DNA of 28,049 nucleotides from an uncultured Bacilli bacterium (GCA_934122215.1 CAKOWF010000012.1:1-28049); one strand, 5' to 3'. Positions 16,401-23,685 are shown, counted from the stretch's first letter. The notes: generated by a model not told the origin, from the sequence alone. Program-made: numbers and translations.

Positions 16401-16760
16401 GATAGTTATGATAAATTATTACAAATTAAGAATGAAATAGAAGATAGATTTGGTAAAATAAGTGACAATTTATTAATTTATATGCACGAAGAATGGTTTG
16501 AAAAATTAGCAAAAAAATTAAATATTAATCAAATAAGGCAAACTCCTAATTTTATAGAAGTAACTTTACCTAAAGAACTTACTGATAATTTAAATGGTGA
16601 ATTGTTCTTCAAAGAAGTAAGTAGTTTATCTAGAATGTTTAGATTTTCTAAAAAACAAAATAATATTGTAGTAACTTTAGATATAATTAAGTTAGATAAA
16701 CATTTTGTTTATTATTTAATAGATTTATTAAAAATATTAGATAAAACAATAAAGAGATAG
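13491..16760 (+). CDS. mfd: Transcription-repair coupling factor Mfd
   Basis: DNA translocase that displaces stalled RNA polymerase and recruits UvrA. Seen in 1089 residues: UvrB-like N-terminal module ('TVTGTYSVRGFVIDIFP' type segment, 'IRLEFFGDTIDEI'), the RNA-polymerase-interacting domain 'GDYIVHNLYGIGRYVGLK', Walker A 'GDVGFGKTE', the DEEQ box 'VIDEEQRFGV', 'LTLSATPIPRTLQMS', 'TTIIETGIDIP' and 'QIRGRVGRS', followed by a TRCF C-terminal domain. Somewhat shorter than the B. subtilis protein (1177). The ATG at 13491 follows AAAGGAGGT at 13478-13486; the in-frame ATG at 13458 lies in the hairpin after pth and has no ribosome site. The stop codon is inside the shared terminator with the converging gene. 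Confidence 0.97.
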   Translation: MSIFNKILSEKYTSISGLTDELKAIYIYNQYKNNSIIVVTNTIYEANILVQRLRNYTENVLFFPMDDFLTSESIAISPEFKTTRLETIYSLINNSNKIVVTNLMGYLRYLPKQELYKSKILKLKINNDYNMNDLINKLYMLGYTKETLTSVTGTYSVRGFVIDIFPIKEEHPIRLEFFGDTIDEIKYFDENTQMTISKIDEINILPNTEFISEQNVDIKKQNELPNYTEVVNINEYLNNPLIIYHNYSELEKNYELLQEEIEDYNRTNNFDLSKKYMNNLEDIKEINTCYLLNFDNSVNDTQNFKSYNIDEFPTKKEEIEKLLNSYIKSKKTVVICVSDQYKINKILDYLELDFVLTNESEIFENKINIIEKNMLNGFIFENYVFISETEIFHKKNIVTKYHSNFKYGVKIRDINKLNIGDYIVHNLYGIGRYVGLKTLVKNGFKKDYLTVEYQDNDKLYIPVEKIELISKFSSNEGIQPKINKLGSSEWEKTKLKVRKKIEDIAGDLIKLYAIRESSVGYAMDKDDENQVLFESEFPFSETNDQLKATDEIKKDMESIKPMDRLLCGDVGFGKTEVAFRAIFKAILSGKQVAYLCPTTILSSQQYNNAIERFKTFPVRIEILNRFVTPKKTKEILEDLKEGKIDLLIGTHRLLSKDVIFKNLGLLVIDEEQRFGVKHKEQIKQIKNNIDVLTLSATPIPRTLQMSMMGIRNLSLIETPPTNRYPVQTYVLEENDSIIKSAIYKELARNGQVFILYNYVSDIENKKNELQKLLPDIKIKFAHGRMNKKELEDVMISFINKEFDVLLCTTIIETGIDIPSANTLIIIDADHFGLSQLYQIRGRVGRSNKIAYCYLMYNKGKSLSDVATKRLNVIKEFTELGSGFSIAMRDLSIRGAGDILGSEQAGFIDTVGIDLYLQMLDEEIKKIKGLPIKEISKQDERPLLDIETTIDDNYVDDTDLKIEIHKKINEIDSYDKLLQIKNEIEDRFGKISDNLLIYMHEEWFEKLAKKLNINQIRQTPNFIEVTLPKELTDNLNGELFFKEVSSLSRMFRFSKKQNNIVVTLDIIKLDKHFVYYLIDLLKILDKTIKR

Positions 16761-16777
16761 TAAAAACTATCTCTTTT
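16751..16777. terminator. Two-way terminator between mfd and the pyrophosphatase gene
   Basis: Perfect inverted repeat AAAGAGATAG (16751-16760) / CTATCTCTTT (16767-16776) with a 6-nt loop. It encodes the last codons and TAG stop of mfd on the plus strand and of the pyrophosphatase on the minus strand, so both proteins end in Lys-Arg. Confidence 0.85.
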
Positions 16778-18386
16778 CTAATACATCTATAATATTTGGA
16801 ATTATTTGTTTTTTTCTAGATATGTAATCTTTTAAGAACATACCTTCACATAAGTTATCTCTATCAAAGCAAATACTTAGTATTTCTTGCGCTGATTTGT
16901 TATAAATTATATATGAACCATTATTTAATATATCAGTTACAAATAATGCAATAATTAAATTATCATTATGTTCTGCTACTTCATTAACAAGACTAACATA
17001 TTCATCTAATTCATCTAATACATCATTAGGTGTCATAGTAAGTATTTGACCAATACCAATTTTTTTATTATTAACATTAAAGTTTTTAAAGTCATAATAT
17101 AATATTTCTTCTTTAGTTTTATTTTTAAGTGAAGATCCGGCTTTTAACATTTCCATTCCATATTTTTCATAATCAATACCAGCTATATCAGCAAGATCAA
17201 AAACTGCTTCTTTATCTTTACTAGTAGTGGTTGGTGATCTAAATAATAATGTATCTGAAATAATACCAGATAGCATTACACCAGCTATATTAGATGGAAT
17301 TTCAATATTATTTTCTTTAAACATTGAATATATAATTGTATTAGTACTACCTACTGGCATATTTCTAAATGCTATAGGATATTTTGTATCTAAGTTTCCT
17401 ATTTTATGGTGATCAACTATTTCTAATATTTCTGCTTCTTCTATTCCATCAACACTTTGTATATATTCATTATGGTCAACTAAAATAACTTTTTTTCTAG
17501 TAGCGTCATTAATATCTGATAATCTCAGCATACCTAAACATTTACCTTTTTTATCAATGACAGGATAATTAGTATATTTATTCTTTTTTGTTATTTCAAC
17601 AAAATCATCTACTTCTTCATCATCATTAATTGTAATAACATTTTCTTTTAATGTAACTGAATCAACATAATTAGATAACCATATTTTTCTAGTAGTATCA
17701 AAAGCTGATTCATTAGATAAAATAATATTTATATGATACTCTTTAGCTAATTTTAAGTGTTCATCTTTAATAAATGAGTTTTTAGTTAAAATAATCATTT
17801 TTACCTTTGATTTAATAGCATATTCGATAATACTATGTCTATCACCAACTATTAATATAGTATTTCTATCTAATGAAATATTTTCGATAAATGTTGTGCT
17901 GCTATAAGATGTAACAACAACATTACCAGTTATATCATCATCAAATTTTAATATTTCCTTTGCATTTAATGTTTTAATAATATTATTGTATGAAGTACAC
18001 AAATTATCAATCTTATCATTTATTTGATGTTTTGCAATATCTTTTAAAGAAATTAACCCAACAAATTTTTGATTATTAACTACTGGAATAGCACCTACAT
18101 TATATTCGTTCATATACATAAAACAATTATAAATTGTATCATGATAATCTTTAGCGCAATCTTTTAAATAATTTAAATCTTTAATTTGTAATTTAACGTC
18201 ATTTAAATATTTTGGTTCATCAAATTTAAAATAATTAAGTACAAATTTTGTTTCATTATTTGGGTGACCTAATATTCTAGCTTCAGTATTAAATCCTAAT
18301 TCATTTTTTAAATATGAAAGAGCAATAGCTGCAGTAGCACTATCAGTATCAGGTTTTTTATGCCCAAAAATATTAATTTTTTCCAT
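16767..18386 (-). CDS. ppaC: Family II manganese-dependent inorganic pyrophosphatase with CBS and DRTGG domains
   Basis: Hydrolyses pyrophosphate to drive biosynthesis. Seen: the DHH-type metal site at the N terminus 'IFGHKKPDTDS' (His9, Asp13, Asp15), the regulatory insert (CBS near residues 65-125, a DRTGG-like domain with 'VGDRHSIIEYAI', then a second CBS half with 'YTNYPVIDKKGKCLG'), the catalytic 'VDHNE' and 'EIVDHHKIGN', then the DHHA2 domain with 'GIISDTLLFRSPTTT'. In studied clostridial enzymes the insert binds AMP/ADP or diadenosine polyphosphates and tunes activity. I choose the ATG at 18386 (539 residues): the ATG at 18398 is itself part of the GGAGGAAG ribosome site for the inner start. 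It is the only minus-strand gene in the window, diverging from spoVT and converging on mfd. Confidence 0.92.
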   Translation of the reverse strand: MEKINIFGHKKPDTDSATAAIALSYLKNELGFNTEARILGHPNNETKFVLNYFKFDEPKYLNDVKLQIKDLNYLKDCAKDYHDTIYNCFMYMNEYNVGAIPVVNNQKFVGLISLKDIAKHQINDKIDNLCTSYNNIIKTLNAKEILKFDDDITGNVVVTSYSSTTFIENISLDRNTILIVGDRHSIIEYAIKSKVKMIILTKNSFIKDEHLKLAKEYHINIILSNESAFDTTRKIWLSNYVDSVTLKENVITINDDEEVDDFVEITKKNKYTNYPVIDKKGKCLGMLRLSDINDATRKKVILVDHNEYIQSVDGIEEAEILEIVDHHKIGNLDTKYPIAFRNMPVGSTNTIIYSMFKENNIEIPSNIAGVMLSGIISDTLLFRSPTTTSKDKEAVFDLADIAGIDYEKYGMEMLKAGSSLKNKTKEEILYYDFKNFNVNNKKIGIGQILTMTPNDVLDELDEYVSLVNEVAEHNDNLIIALFVTDILNNGSYIIYNKSAQEILSICFDRDNLCEGMFLKDYISRKKQIIPNIIDVLEKR

Positions 18387-18415
18387 AACTTCCTCCATAA
18401 ATTTCTACAAAACAA

Positions 18416-18424
18416 ATTATATCA
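18416..18424 (-). promoter_or_regulatory. Extended -10 promoter of the pyrophosphatase gene
   Basis: Reading the minus strand, TGATATAAT occupies 18424-18416, about 30 nt before the start codon, the same nine bases as before recF and dnaX. No clear -35 element. Confidence 0.6.
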
Positions 18425-18493
18425 CAAATTTATTAAATTTAAAGTATAAAAATAAAGAAAAAATTTAAAATATTTAAATAGGAAGGAGTTTTT

Positions 18494-19021
18494 ATGAAAT
18501 CAACAGGAATTATTAGAAGAATTGATGAATTAGGAAGAATTGTAATACCAAAAGAAATAAGAAAAAATTTAAGAATCAAAGAAGGAGAAAATTTAGAAAT
18601 ATATATAGAAAATGATAATATAATATTAAAAAAATATTCCTTACTTAAAAATTTAACTGATATAGCATCTATATATGTTGAAGTTTTAAATTCTTTAATA
18701 AAAGATAATATTGTAATAATAGATTCAGATACTGTAATATCAGCAAGTGGTAAGTATAAGAAGAAAATAATAAATAAAGAAATAAGTGAAGAAATGGCTA
18801 TTTCATTAAAAAGAAGAGAAAGTATATTAGAAACACATAAAAAAAATTTAAAAATAACTGATTTTGAAATAGAATGTACATATTCAATACATAGTATAGT
18901 TGTAGGTGGAGATAGTGTAGGATTAGTAATTATATTTAAAGAAGAAGATGTAATAGATGAAAAAATAGATGATATATGTATGGTTACAGCTAATTTTTTA
19001 GCTAAATATCTTGAAGATTAG
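18494..19021 (+). CDS. spoVT: Stage V sporulation regulator SpoVT
   Basis: Transcription regulator of 175 residues. Seen: the N-terminal AbrB-type swapped-hairpin DNA-binding domain 'TGIIRRIDELGRIVIPKEIR' with 'LRIKEGENLEIYIEND', then a GAF-like C-terminal domain from about residue 55 ('IVIIDSDTVISASG', 'SIVVGGDSVGLVIIFKEED', 'MVTANFLAKYLED'). The two-domain layout and length match SpoVT (178 in B. subtilis) rather than single-domain AbrB (about 95). In B. subtilis SpoVT tunes sigma-G genes in the forespore. It follows mfd, as in Bacillus, apart from the inverted pyrophosphatase gene between them. The start follows GGAAGGAG. No convincing promoter was seen in 18425-18493. Confidence 0.92.
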   Translation: MKSTGIIRRIDELGRIVIPKEIRKNLRIKEGENLEIYIENDNIILKKYSLLKNLTDIASIYVEVLNSLIKDNIVIIDSDTVISASGKYKKKIINKEISEEMAISLKRRESILETHKKNLKITDFEIECTYSIHSIVVGGDSVGLVIIFKEEDVIDEKIDDICMVTANFLAKYLED

Positions 19022-19039
19022 AAAAAATTATGTTATATT
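19011..19039 (+). promoter_or_regulatory. Promoter of the metG T-box leader
   Basis: TTGAAG (19011-19016), a 17-bp spacer, TATATT (19034-19039) with TG at 19031-19032 as an extended -10. The -35 lies inside the 3' end of spoVT. Transcription would start near 19046, just ahead of T-box Stem I. Confidence 0.6.
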
Positions 19040-19049
19040 AAGTACAATA

Positions 19050-19260
19050 AAATTATGAAGGAAAGAAGAATATGATTTTCTTACAGAGACTTTGTGGTAG
19101 GTGAAAACAAAGAGAAATAGTATTTTAAATGGTTCTGGAATTGCTTAGGTGATATTTAGCCTAGGACGTATACTTGCGTTAAAAGTTTAAGATAAAAACT
19201 ATGTTTTTAAATAAGGTGGTACCGCGAGTAAAATCGCCCTTATAAGGTACTTTTTTTATT
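19050..19260 (+). promoter_or_regulatory. T-box riboswitch (methionine) before metG
   Basis: A tRNA-sensing leader. Seen: the near-invariant T-box sequence AAGGTGGTACCGCG at 19213-19226, the Stem I AGAGA motif (19085-19089) before a CTTTG/CAAAG apical helix, and a terminator formed by GCGA/TCGC and GTACC (19219-19223)/GGTAC (19246-19250) with a run of seven T after it. The likely specifier codon is ATG at 19129-19131, in the position expected on the 3' side of Stem I and followed by a purine. The variable base of TGGN is T, which pairs with the A73 discriminator of tRNA-Met. Uncharged tRNA-Met should stabilise the antiterminator and switch metG on. Confidence 0.88.
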
Positions 19261-19304
19261 GTTAAAAGTAATATACTTATTTAGAAATATAAAAGGAGGA
19301 TTAT

Positions 19305-20855
19305 ATGAAAGAAAAATTTTATATTTCAACAGCCATAGCTTATGCTTCAGCGAAACCACATATCGGTAATACTTATGAGGTAGTTTTAGCAGATGCTATC
19401 GCCCGTTACAAAAGATTATTAGGATATGATGTTTATTTTCAAACAGGAACAGATGAACATGGAGAAAAAATAGAATTAAAAGCTAAAGAAAAAGGAATAA
19501 ATCCACAAGAATATGTAGATGAAAATTCATTAGAAGTTCGAAAAATATGGGATATTATGAACACAAGTTATGATAAATTTATTAGAACTACTAATCCAGC
19601 ACATAAAGAAATGGTTTCTAAAATATTTAAAAAATTATATGATCAAGGTGATATTTATAAAGGAACATATAAAGGATTATATTGTACACCTTGTGAATCT
19701 TTCTGGACTGAAACACAAGCTGTTGACCATAAATGTCCAGATTGTGGTAGAGAAGTAACAGAAGCAGAAGAAGAAGCATATTTCTTTAAATTGAGTAATT
19801 ATTCAGAAAAGTTAGTAGATTATATTGAAAACCATCCTGACTTTATAAAACCCGAAAGTAGAAAAAATGAAATTATAAATAACTTTATAAAACCAGGATT
19901 ACAAGATCTTTGTGTATCTCGTACATCATTTGATTGGGGAGTTCCTGTTTCATTTGACGATAAACACGTTATATATGTATGGATTGATGCATTGAGCAAT
20001 TATATAACTTTTTTAGGATACGATGTAGATGGAAATCATTCTGAAGAATTTAAAAAATACTGGCCTGCAGATATTCATTTAATTGGTAAAGATATATTAA
20101 GATTTCATACAATATATTGGCCTATTATGTTAATGGCTTTAAATTTACCACTTCCAAAACAAGTATTTGGTCATCCTTGGATATTATTTGGTGAAGATAA
20201 AATGAGTAAATCAAAGGGAAATATTTTATATGCAGATGATCTAGTTAATCAATTTGGTGTTGATGCCATAAGATATTACTTATTACATGAAATACCATAT
20301 GCTAATGATGGATCTATTACATATGAATTATTAATAGATAGAATTAATTCTGATTTAGCTAATATTTTAGGTAATTTAGTTAACAGAACAATATCTATGT
20401 CTCAAAAATATTTTGATGGTATTGTTTATGAACCAACTACTTATACTGAATTAGATTTAGAAGTAAGAGACATGGTAATGGCTTTACCTAATAAAGTAAA
20501 ATTAAAAATGGATGATTTAAAAGTAGCAGATGCTATAGATGAAATATTTGAAGTTTTAAGAAGATGCAATAAATATATAGACGAAACAACTCCATGGATT
20601 CTTGCAAAAGAAAATAATACTGAAAGATTAAAAACAGTATTGTATACTTTACTAGAATCTATTAGAAGTTGTGCAGTATTATTACAACCTTTCTTACCAG
20701 ATACTGCTGATAATATATTCAAACAATTAAATACTGAAAATAGATATATTGATAGTATCAATTTTAAAGGAATGGATCCACTTATAAAATTAAATGAACC
20801 AACCCCTTTATTTTTAAGAATTGATAAAGAAAAAAAATTAGCTGAATTAGTGTAA
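19305..20855 (+). CDS. metG: Methionyl-tRNA synthetase
   Basis: Class I aminoacyl-tRNA synthetase that charges tRNA-Met. Seen in 516 residues: the HIGH-like 'PHIGNTYEV' (His19), the zinc knuckle Cys127-X2-Cys130-X13-Cys144-X2-Cys147, 'HLIGKDILRFHTIYWP', KMSKS at 299-303, and the anticodon-binding helical domain ending 'FLRIDKEKKL'. The protein stops there: it lacks the roughly 110-residue C-terminal tRNA-binding/dimerisation domain present in the 664-residue B. subtilis enzyme. The start follows AAAGGAGGA. Expression should be set by the T-box leader. tatD follows after a small ORF, keeping the metG-tatD association known in Bacillus. Confidence 0.97.
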   Translation: MKEKFYISTAIAYASAKPHIGNTYEVVLADAIARYKRLLGYDVYFQTGTDEHGEKIELKAKEKGINPQEYVDENSLEVRKIWDIMNTSYDKFIRTTNPAHKEMVSKIFKKLYDQGDIYKGTYKGLYCTPCESFWTETQAVDHKCPDCGREVTEAEEEAYFFKLSNYSEKLVDYIENHPDFIKPESRKNEIINNFIKPGLQDLCVSRTSFDWGVPVSFDDKHVIYVWIDALSNYITFLGYDVDGNHSEEFKKYWPADIHLIGKDILRFHTIYWPIMLMALNLPLPKQVFGHPWILFGEDKMSKSKGNILYADDLVNQFGVDAIRYYLLHEIPYANDGSITYELLIDRINSDLANILGNLVNRTISMSQKYFDGIVYEPTTYTELDLEVRDMVMALPNKVKLKMDDLKVADAIDEIFEVLRRCNKYIDETTPWILAKENNTERLKTVLYTLLESIRSCAVLLQPFLPDTADNIFKQLNTENRYIDSINFKGMDPLIKLNEPTPLFLRIDKEKKLAELV

Positions 20856-20883
20856 ATTGTTGTAAAATGTCGACTTTTTCCCT

Positions 20884-20912
20884 TTGTTATATAGCTAATA
20901 TTATGATATATT
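20884..20912 (+). promoter_or_regulatory. Promoter of the 58-codon ORF
   Basis: TTGTTA (20884-20889), 17-bp spacer, TATATT (20907-20912), with TG at 20904-20905. A TTGACA-like string at 20920-20925 lies too close to the start codon to serve this ORF. Confidence 0.55.
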
Positions 20913-20939
20913 AGTTTTGTTGACAAATAAGGAGGAAAA

Positions 20940-21116
20940 ATGACAATTCATAAGCTAAAAGAAAATAGATATGCGATTTACTTTGCAGTATTAATATTTA
21001 CTTTAGTTTTATGTAGTTTGATCGTTGAATTTAATTTATTAGATTTATGTTATATTGTCTTTACAGCAATATGTTTGATTAGATATATACTAGTTTGTAA
21101 AAAAGAACAAGAATGA
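20940..21116 (+). CDS. Small predicted membrane protein, unknown function
   Basis: A 58-residue ORF (starts MTIHKLKENRYAIYF, ends ILVCKKEQE). I do not recognise it. Two hydrophobic segments are visible, about residues 13-29 and 34-52, with a short acidic turn between them and a positively charged tail, suggesting a two-pass membrane protein with both ends in the cytoplasm. It has a full set of expression signals: a promoter-like pair at 20884-20912, the ribosome site AAGGAGGA at 20929-20936, and a perfect terminator starting at the last base of its stop. It is the only gene in the window ending in TGA. It could still be a spurious ORF, but such complete signals make a real gene likely. Confidence 0.65.
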   Translation: MTIHKLKENRYAIYFAVLIFTLVLCSLIVEFNLLDLCYIVFTAICLIRYILVCKKEQE

Positions 21117-21145
21117 AATTATACTTTACAGAGTATAATTTTTTT
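21116..21145 (+). terminator. Terminator of the 58-codon ORF
   Basis: Perfect 10-bp inverted repeat AAATTATACT (21116-21125) / AGTATAATTT (21132-21141) with TTACAG loop and T run to 21145. It begins on the last base of the TGA stop. Confidence 0.75.
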
Positions 21146-21151
21146 AATAAT

Positions 21152-21173
21152 TTACTTGAAAAAAATCAAGTAA
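21152..21173. other. Inverted repeat across the tatD promoter region
   Basis: TTACTTGA (21152-21159) and TCAAGTAA (21166-21173), a perfect 8-bp inverted repeat with an A6 spacer, followed by TTTGTTT. It covers the candidate -35 of tatD. It may be a second terminator after the small ORF or an operator. Confidence 0.45.
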
Positions 21174-21185
21174 TTTGTTTATAAT
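21156..21185 (+). promoter_or_regulatory. Possible promoter of tatD
   Basis: TTGAAA (21156-21161), 18-bp spacer, TATAAT (21180-21185). Sequence match is good, but the predicted start near 21192 would leave a leader of only about 10 nt that just includes the AGGTG ribosome site. Confidence 0.4.
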
Positions 21186-21201
21186 TGAATAGGTGATTAA
21201 A

Positions 21202-21942
21202 ATGTATATAGACACACACTGTCATTTAGAAAAAAAGGAATATAAAGTAGAAGAAATTATTAAAAATATTGAAAATAATATAATAATAGTTAGTGGATAT
21301 AATGATGAATCAAATATTGAAGTAATAGAATTAATAGATAAATATCCAAATGTATATGGAACTATTGGAATACATCCTAGTGATATAAAAACATCAAATA
21401 TAAGTATAGTAGAAAAATATGTAAACCATCATAAAATAGTAGGAATTGGTGAAATAGGACTAGACTATCATTATGGAAAAGAAGATATAGAATTACAAAA
21501 AGAAATGTTTATAAAACAAATAGATATTGCTAGAAAATATAATAAACCAGTTGTAATACATAGTAGAGATGCATCATTTGATACATTAGAGATAATAAAA
21601 CAAAATAGTGATGTAAACTATACAATGCATTGTTATAGTTATAGTTTAGAAACAGCTAATATTTTGTTACAATATAACGTAATGTTTGGAATAGGTGGAG
21701 TAGTAACATTTAAAAATAGTAAAGAACTTAAAAAAGTAGTAGAAAATATTCCAATAAATAATATTTTACTAGAAACAGATAGTCCTTATTTAACTCCAGA
21801 ACCATATAGAGGAGAAAAAAATGAACCCAAAAATGTATTATTAGTAGCAGAAAAAATAGCAGAATTAAAAAATATTTCAAAAGAAGAGGTACTAAAAATT
21901 ACGACAAAAAATGCCATAGAAAGATATAATATAAAAAGATAA
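21202..21942 (+). CDS. tatD: TatD-family metal-dependent DNase
   Basis: TIM-barrel metallohydrolase of 246 residues, linked in other bacteria to 3'-5' exonuclease activity and DNA or D-aminoacyl-tRNA quality control. Seen: 'YIDTHCHLEKKEY' (metal ligands His6, His8), 'GTIGIHPSD', 'GEIGLDYHYG' (Glu ligand), 'VIHSRDAS', 'MHCYSYSLE', and the closing 'LLETDSPYLTPEPYRGEKN'. All ligand positions are intact. I take the ATG at 21202, preceded by AGGTGAT at 21191-21197; the in-frame GTG at 21193 is part of that ribosome site. It is near metG, its usual neighbour. The stop codon sits in a terminator stem. Confidence 0.94.
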   Translation: MYIDTHCHLEKKEYKVEEIIKNIENNIIIVSGYNDESNIEVIELIDKYPNVYGTIGIHPSDIKTSNISIVEKYVNHHKIVGIGEIGLDYHYGKEDIELQKEMFIKQIDIARKYNKPVVIHSRDASFDTLEIIKQNSDVNYTMHCYSYSLETANILLQYNVMFGIGGVVTFKNSKELKKVVENIPINNILLETDSPYLTPEPYRGEKNEPKNVLLVAEKIAELKNISKEEVLKITTKNAIERYNIKR

Positions 21943-21962
21943 TTGAGAATATTATTTTTTTA
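21933..21962 (+). terminator. Terminator of tatD
   Basis: AAAAAGATAAT (21933-21943) can pair with ATTATTTTTTT (21951-21961) with one G-U pair and a 7-nt loop. Weak because it is almost all A-T, but it sits right at the stop codon like the others here. Confidence 0.45.
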
Positions 21963-21985
21963 ATCTATTAATTTTAGATAATATA

Positions 21986-21994
21986 TGATAAAAT
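21986..21994 (+). promoter_or_regulatory. Possible extended -10 promoter of parA-parB
   Basis: TGATAAAAT at 21986-21994, after the tatD terminator and 34 nt before the parA start. No clear -35 element. Confidence 0.4.
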
Positions 21995-22028
21995 ATAAGT
22001 TAGTGAAGAAGTAGAGAATGGTGATAAC

Positions 22029-22814
22029 ATGGGAAAAGTAATAGCATTAGTAAATCAAAAAGGAGGAGTAGGTAAAACTACTTCAAGTATAAATTTAGCG
22101 GCTTCTTTAGGTTACTTAAAAAAAAGAGTATTACTAGTTGATTTAGATCCCCAAGGAAATGCTACTACAGGAGTAGGCATAGAAAAATCAGATTATGACA
22201 AAAGTATGTATGAACTTTTAAAAGGTGATGCTGAAATAGGTGAAGTAATAATAAAAACAAAGTTTAAAAATTTATATATAATTCCAGCAACTATAAATTT
22301 AGCTGGTGTTGACTTTGAATTAATAGAAAAGCATAACCAAGATTCAACTTTTATAAAAGGCAGTCAATTAAAAAAACACTTAGATGAAGTAAAAGATCAA
22401 TTTGATTATATAATAATAGATTGTCCACCATCTTTAGGAGTATTAACAACAAATGCTTTAACAGCAGCAAATTCAGTAATAATTCCAATCCAATGCGAAT
22501 TTTTCGCACTAGAAGGTGTTATGCAATTATTAAATACAATAATTTTAGCTCAAAAAAATATAAATCCTACTTTAGGAATAGAAGGTGTTTTACTTACAAT
22601 GTTAGATTGTAGAACTAATTTAGGATTAGAAGTAGTAGAAGATATAAAAAGTTATTTTAAAGAAAGTGTATATGATACAATAATCCCAAGACTTATCAAA
22701 TTAGCAGAAGCACCAAGTCATGGAAAACCAATAATAGCTTATGCACCAGATCATATAGGAGCAGAAGCATATTTAAATTTAGCTAAGGAAGTGATTGCAA
22801 GAAATGGAAACTAA
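22029..22814 (+). CDS. parA: Chromosome-partitioning ATPase ParA (Soj)
   Basis: Walker-type ATPase that binds DNA non-specifically and drives origin segregation with ParB-parS; in B. subtilis Soj also controls DnaA. Seen in 261 residues: deviant Walker A 'KGGVGKTT' (11-18) with both signature residues Lys11 and Lys16, 'VDLDPQGNATTG', Walker B 'YIIIDCPPSLGVLT', 'PIQCEFFALEG', 'NPTLGIEGVLLTMLD' and 'IPRLIKLAEAPSHGKPI'. The short N terminus with no extra DNA-binding domain marks the chromosomal type, not the plasmid type. parB starts inside its last codons. The start follows a GGTGAT ribosome site at 22020-22025. Confidence 0.97.
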   Translation: MGKVIALVNQKGGVGKTTSSINLAASLGYLKKRVLLVDLDPQGNATTGVGIEKSDYDKSMYELLKGDAEIGEVIIKTKFKNLYIIPATINLAGVDFELIEKHNQDSTFIKGSQLKKHLDEVKDQFDYIIIDCPPSLGVLTTNALTAANSVIIPIQCEFFALEGVMQLLNTIILAQKNINPTLGIEGVLLTMLDCRTNLGLEVVEDIKSYFKESVYDTIIPRLIKLAEAPSHGKPIIAYAPDHIGAEAYLNLAKEVIARNGN

Positions 22815-23685
22815 AAAAAGAGCATTAGGTAGGGGCCTAGAAGAATTATTTAATAATGAAAATTTAGATTTAAATAGTTTTGAAAGACAAGTATATGAAA
22901 GTGCATCAAATGAAGAAGTAGTTGAAATTTCATTAAAAGAATTAAGACCAAATCCATACCAACCAAGAAAAGTTTTTAATGAAGAAGCATTAAATGAACT
23001 AGCAACATCAATAAAAGAACATGGTGTTTTTCAACCTATTATTGTTAAAAAAAGTATTAAAGGCTATGAAATAATAGCAGGTGAAAGAAGATATAGAGCA
23101 TCACTACTAGCTGGAAAAGAAACTATTCCAGCTATAGTTAGAGACTTTTCAGAAGAAAAGATGATGGAAGTAGCTTTACTTGAAAATTTACAAAGAGAAG
23201 ATTTAACTTCTATAGAAGAAGCGTATGCATATAAAAATATGCTAGAAAAACTAAACTTAACACAAGAAGAATTAGCTACTAAGGTAGGAAAAAGTAGAAG
23301 TCATATAACAAATATTTTAGGGTTAATAAGATTACCAAAACAAGTACAAACAATGGTAGCTGATCAAAGTATATCAATGGGACATGCTAGAATATTAAGT
23401 AAAATAGAAGATGAAGAAAAAATAATTGAATTAGCAAATAAAATAGTAGAAGAAAAATTATCAGTAAGAGATATAGAAAATATTGTTAATGGCAGTGATA
23501 TAGAAAAAAAAGTAAAAATAGAAAGAAAACCAAAAGAAATAAATAACGATTACAAATATGTAGAAGATATTTTAAGAGAAAAATTAGATACAAAAGTAAA
23601 AATAAAAGATAAAAAAATAGAAATATCATTTACAAGTGTAGCAGATTTAAATAGAATTTTAGAAATAATAGATATAAAAGATTAA
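22804..23685 (+). CDS. parB: Chromosome-partitioning protein ParB (Spo0J)
   Basis: CTP-dependent sliding clamp that loads at parS and recruits SMC. Seen in 293 residues: N-terminal 'KRALGRGLEELF' (the ParA-activating peptide), 'LRPNPYQPRKVFNEEAL', the CTP-binding box 'GERRYRA' (93-99), 'LLENLQREDLTSIEEA', the helix-turn-helix 'TQEELATKVGKSRSHITN', 'SMGHARIL', and a C-terminal dimerisation domain. I take the ATG at 22804, which is about 10 nt from the GGAAGTG ribosome site at 22787-22793; an in-frame TTG at 22795 is too close to it. It overlaps the parA 3' end by 11 nt. Two perfect parS targets lie at 6133-6192. Confidence 0.97.
   Translation: METKKRALGRGLEELFNNENLDLNSFERQVYESASNEEVVEISLKELRPNPYQPRKVFNEEALNELATSIKEHGVFQPIIVKKSIKGYEIIAGERRYRASLLAGKETIPAIVRDFSEEKMMEVALLENLQREDLTSIEEAYAYKNMLEKLNLTQEELATKVGKSRSHITNILGLIRLPKQVQTMVADQSISMGHARILSKIEDEEKIIELANKIVEEKLSVRDIENIVNGSDIEKKVKIERKPKEINNDYKYVEDILREKLDTKVKIKDKKIEISFTSVADLNRILEIIDIKD

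Noticed and set aside
17227..17412. Plus-strand ORF inside the pyrophosphatase gene
   Set aside because: Antisense to a conserved catalytic domain; no ribosome site.
20441..20926. 161-codon minus-strand ORF over the end of metG
   Set aside because: Antisense to the metG 3' region; Ser/Ile-rich translation typical of a shadow frame, with no domain.
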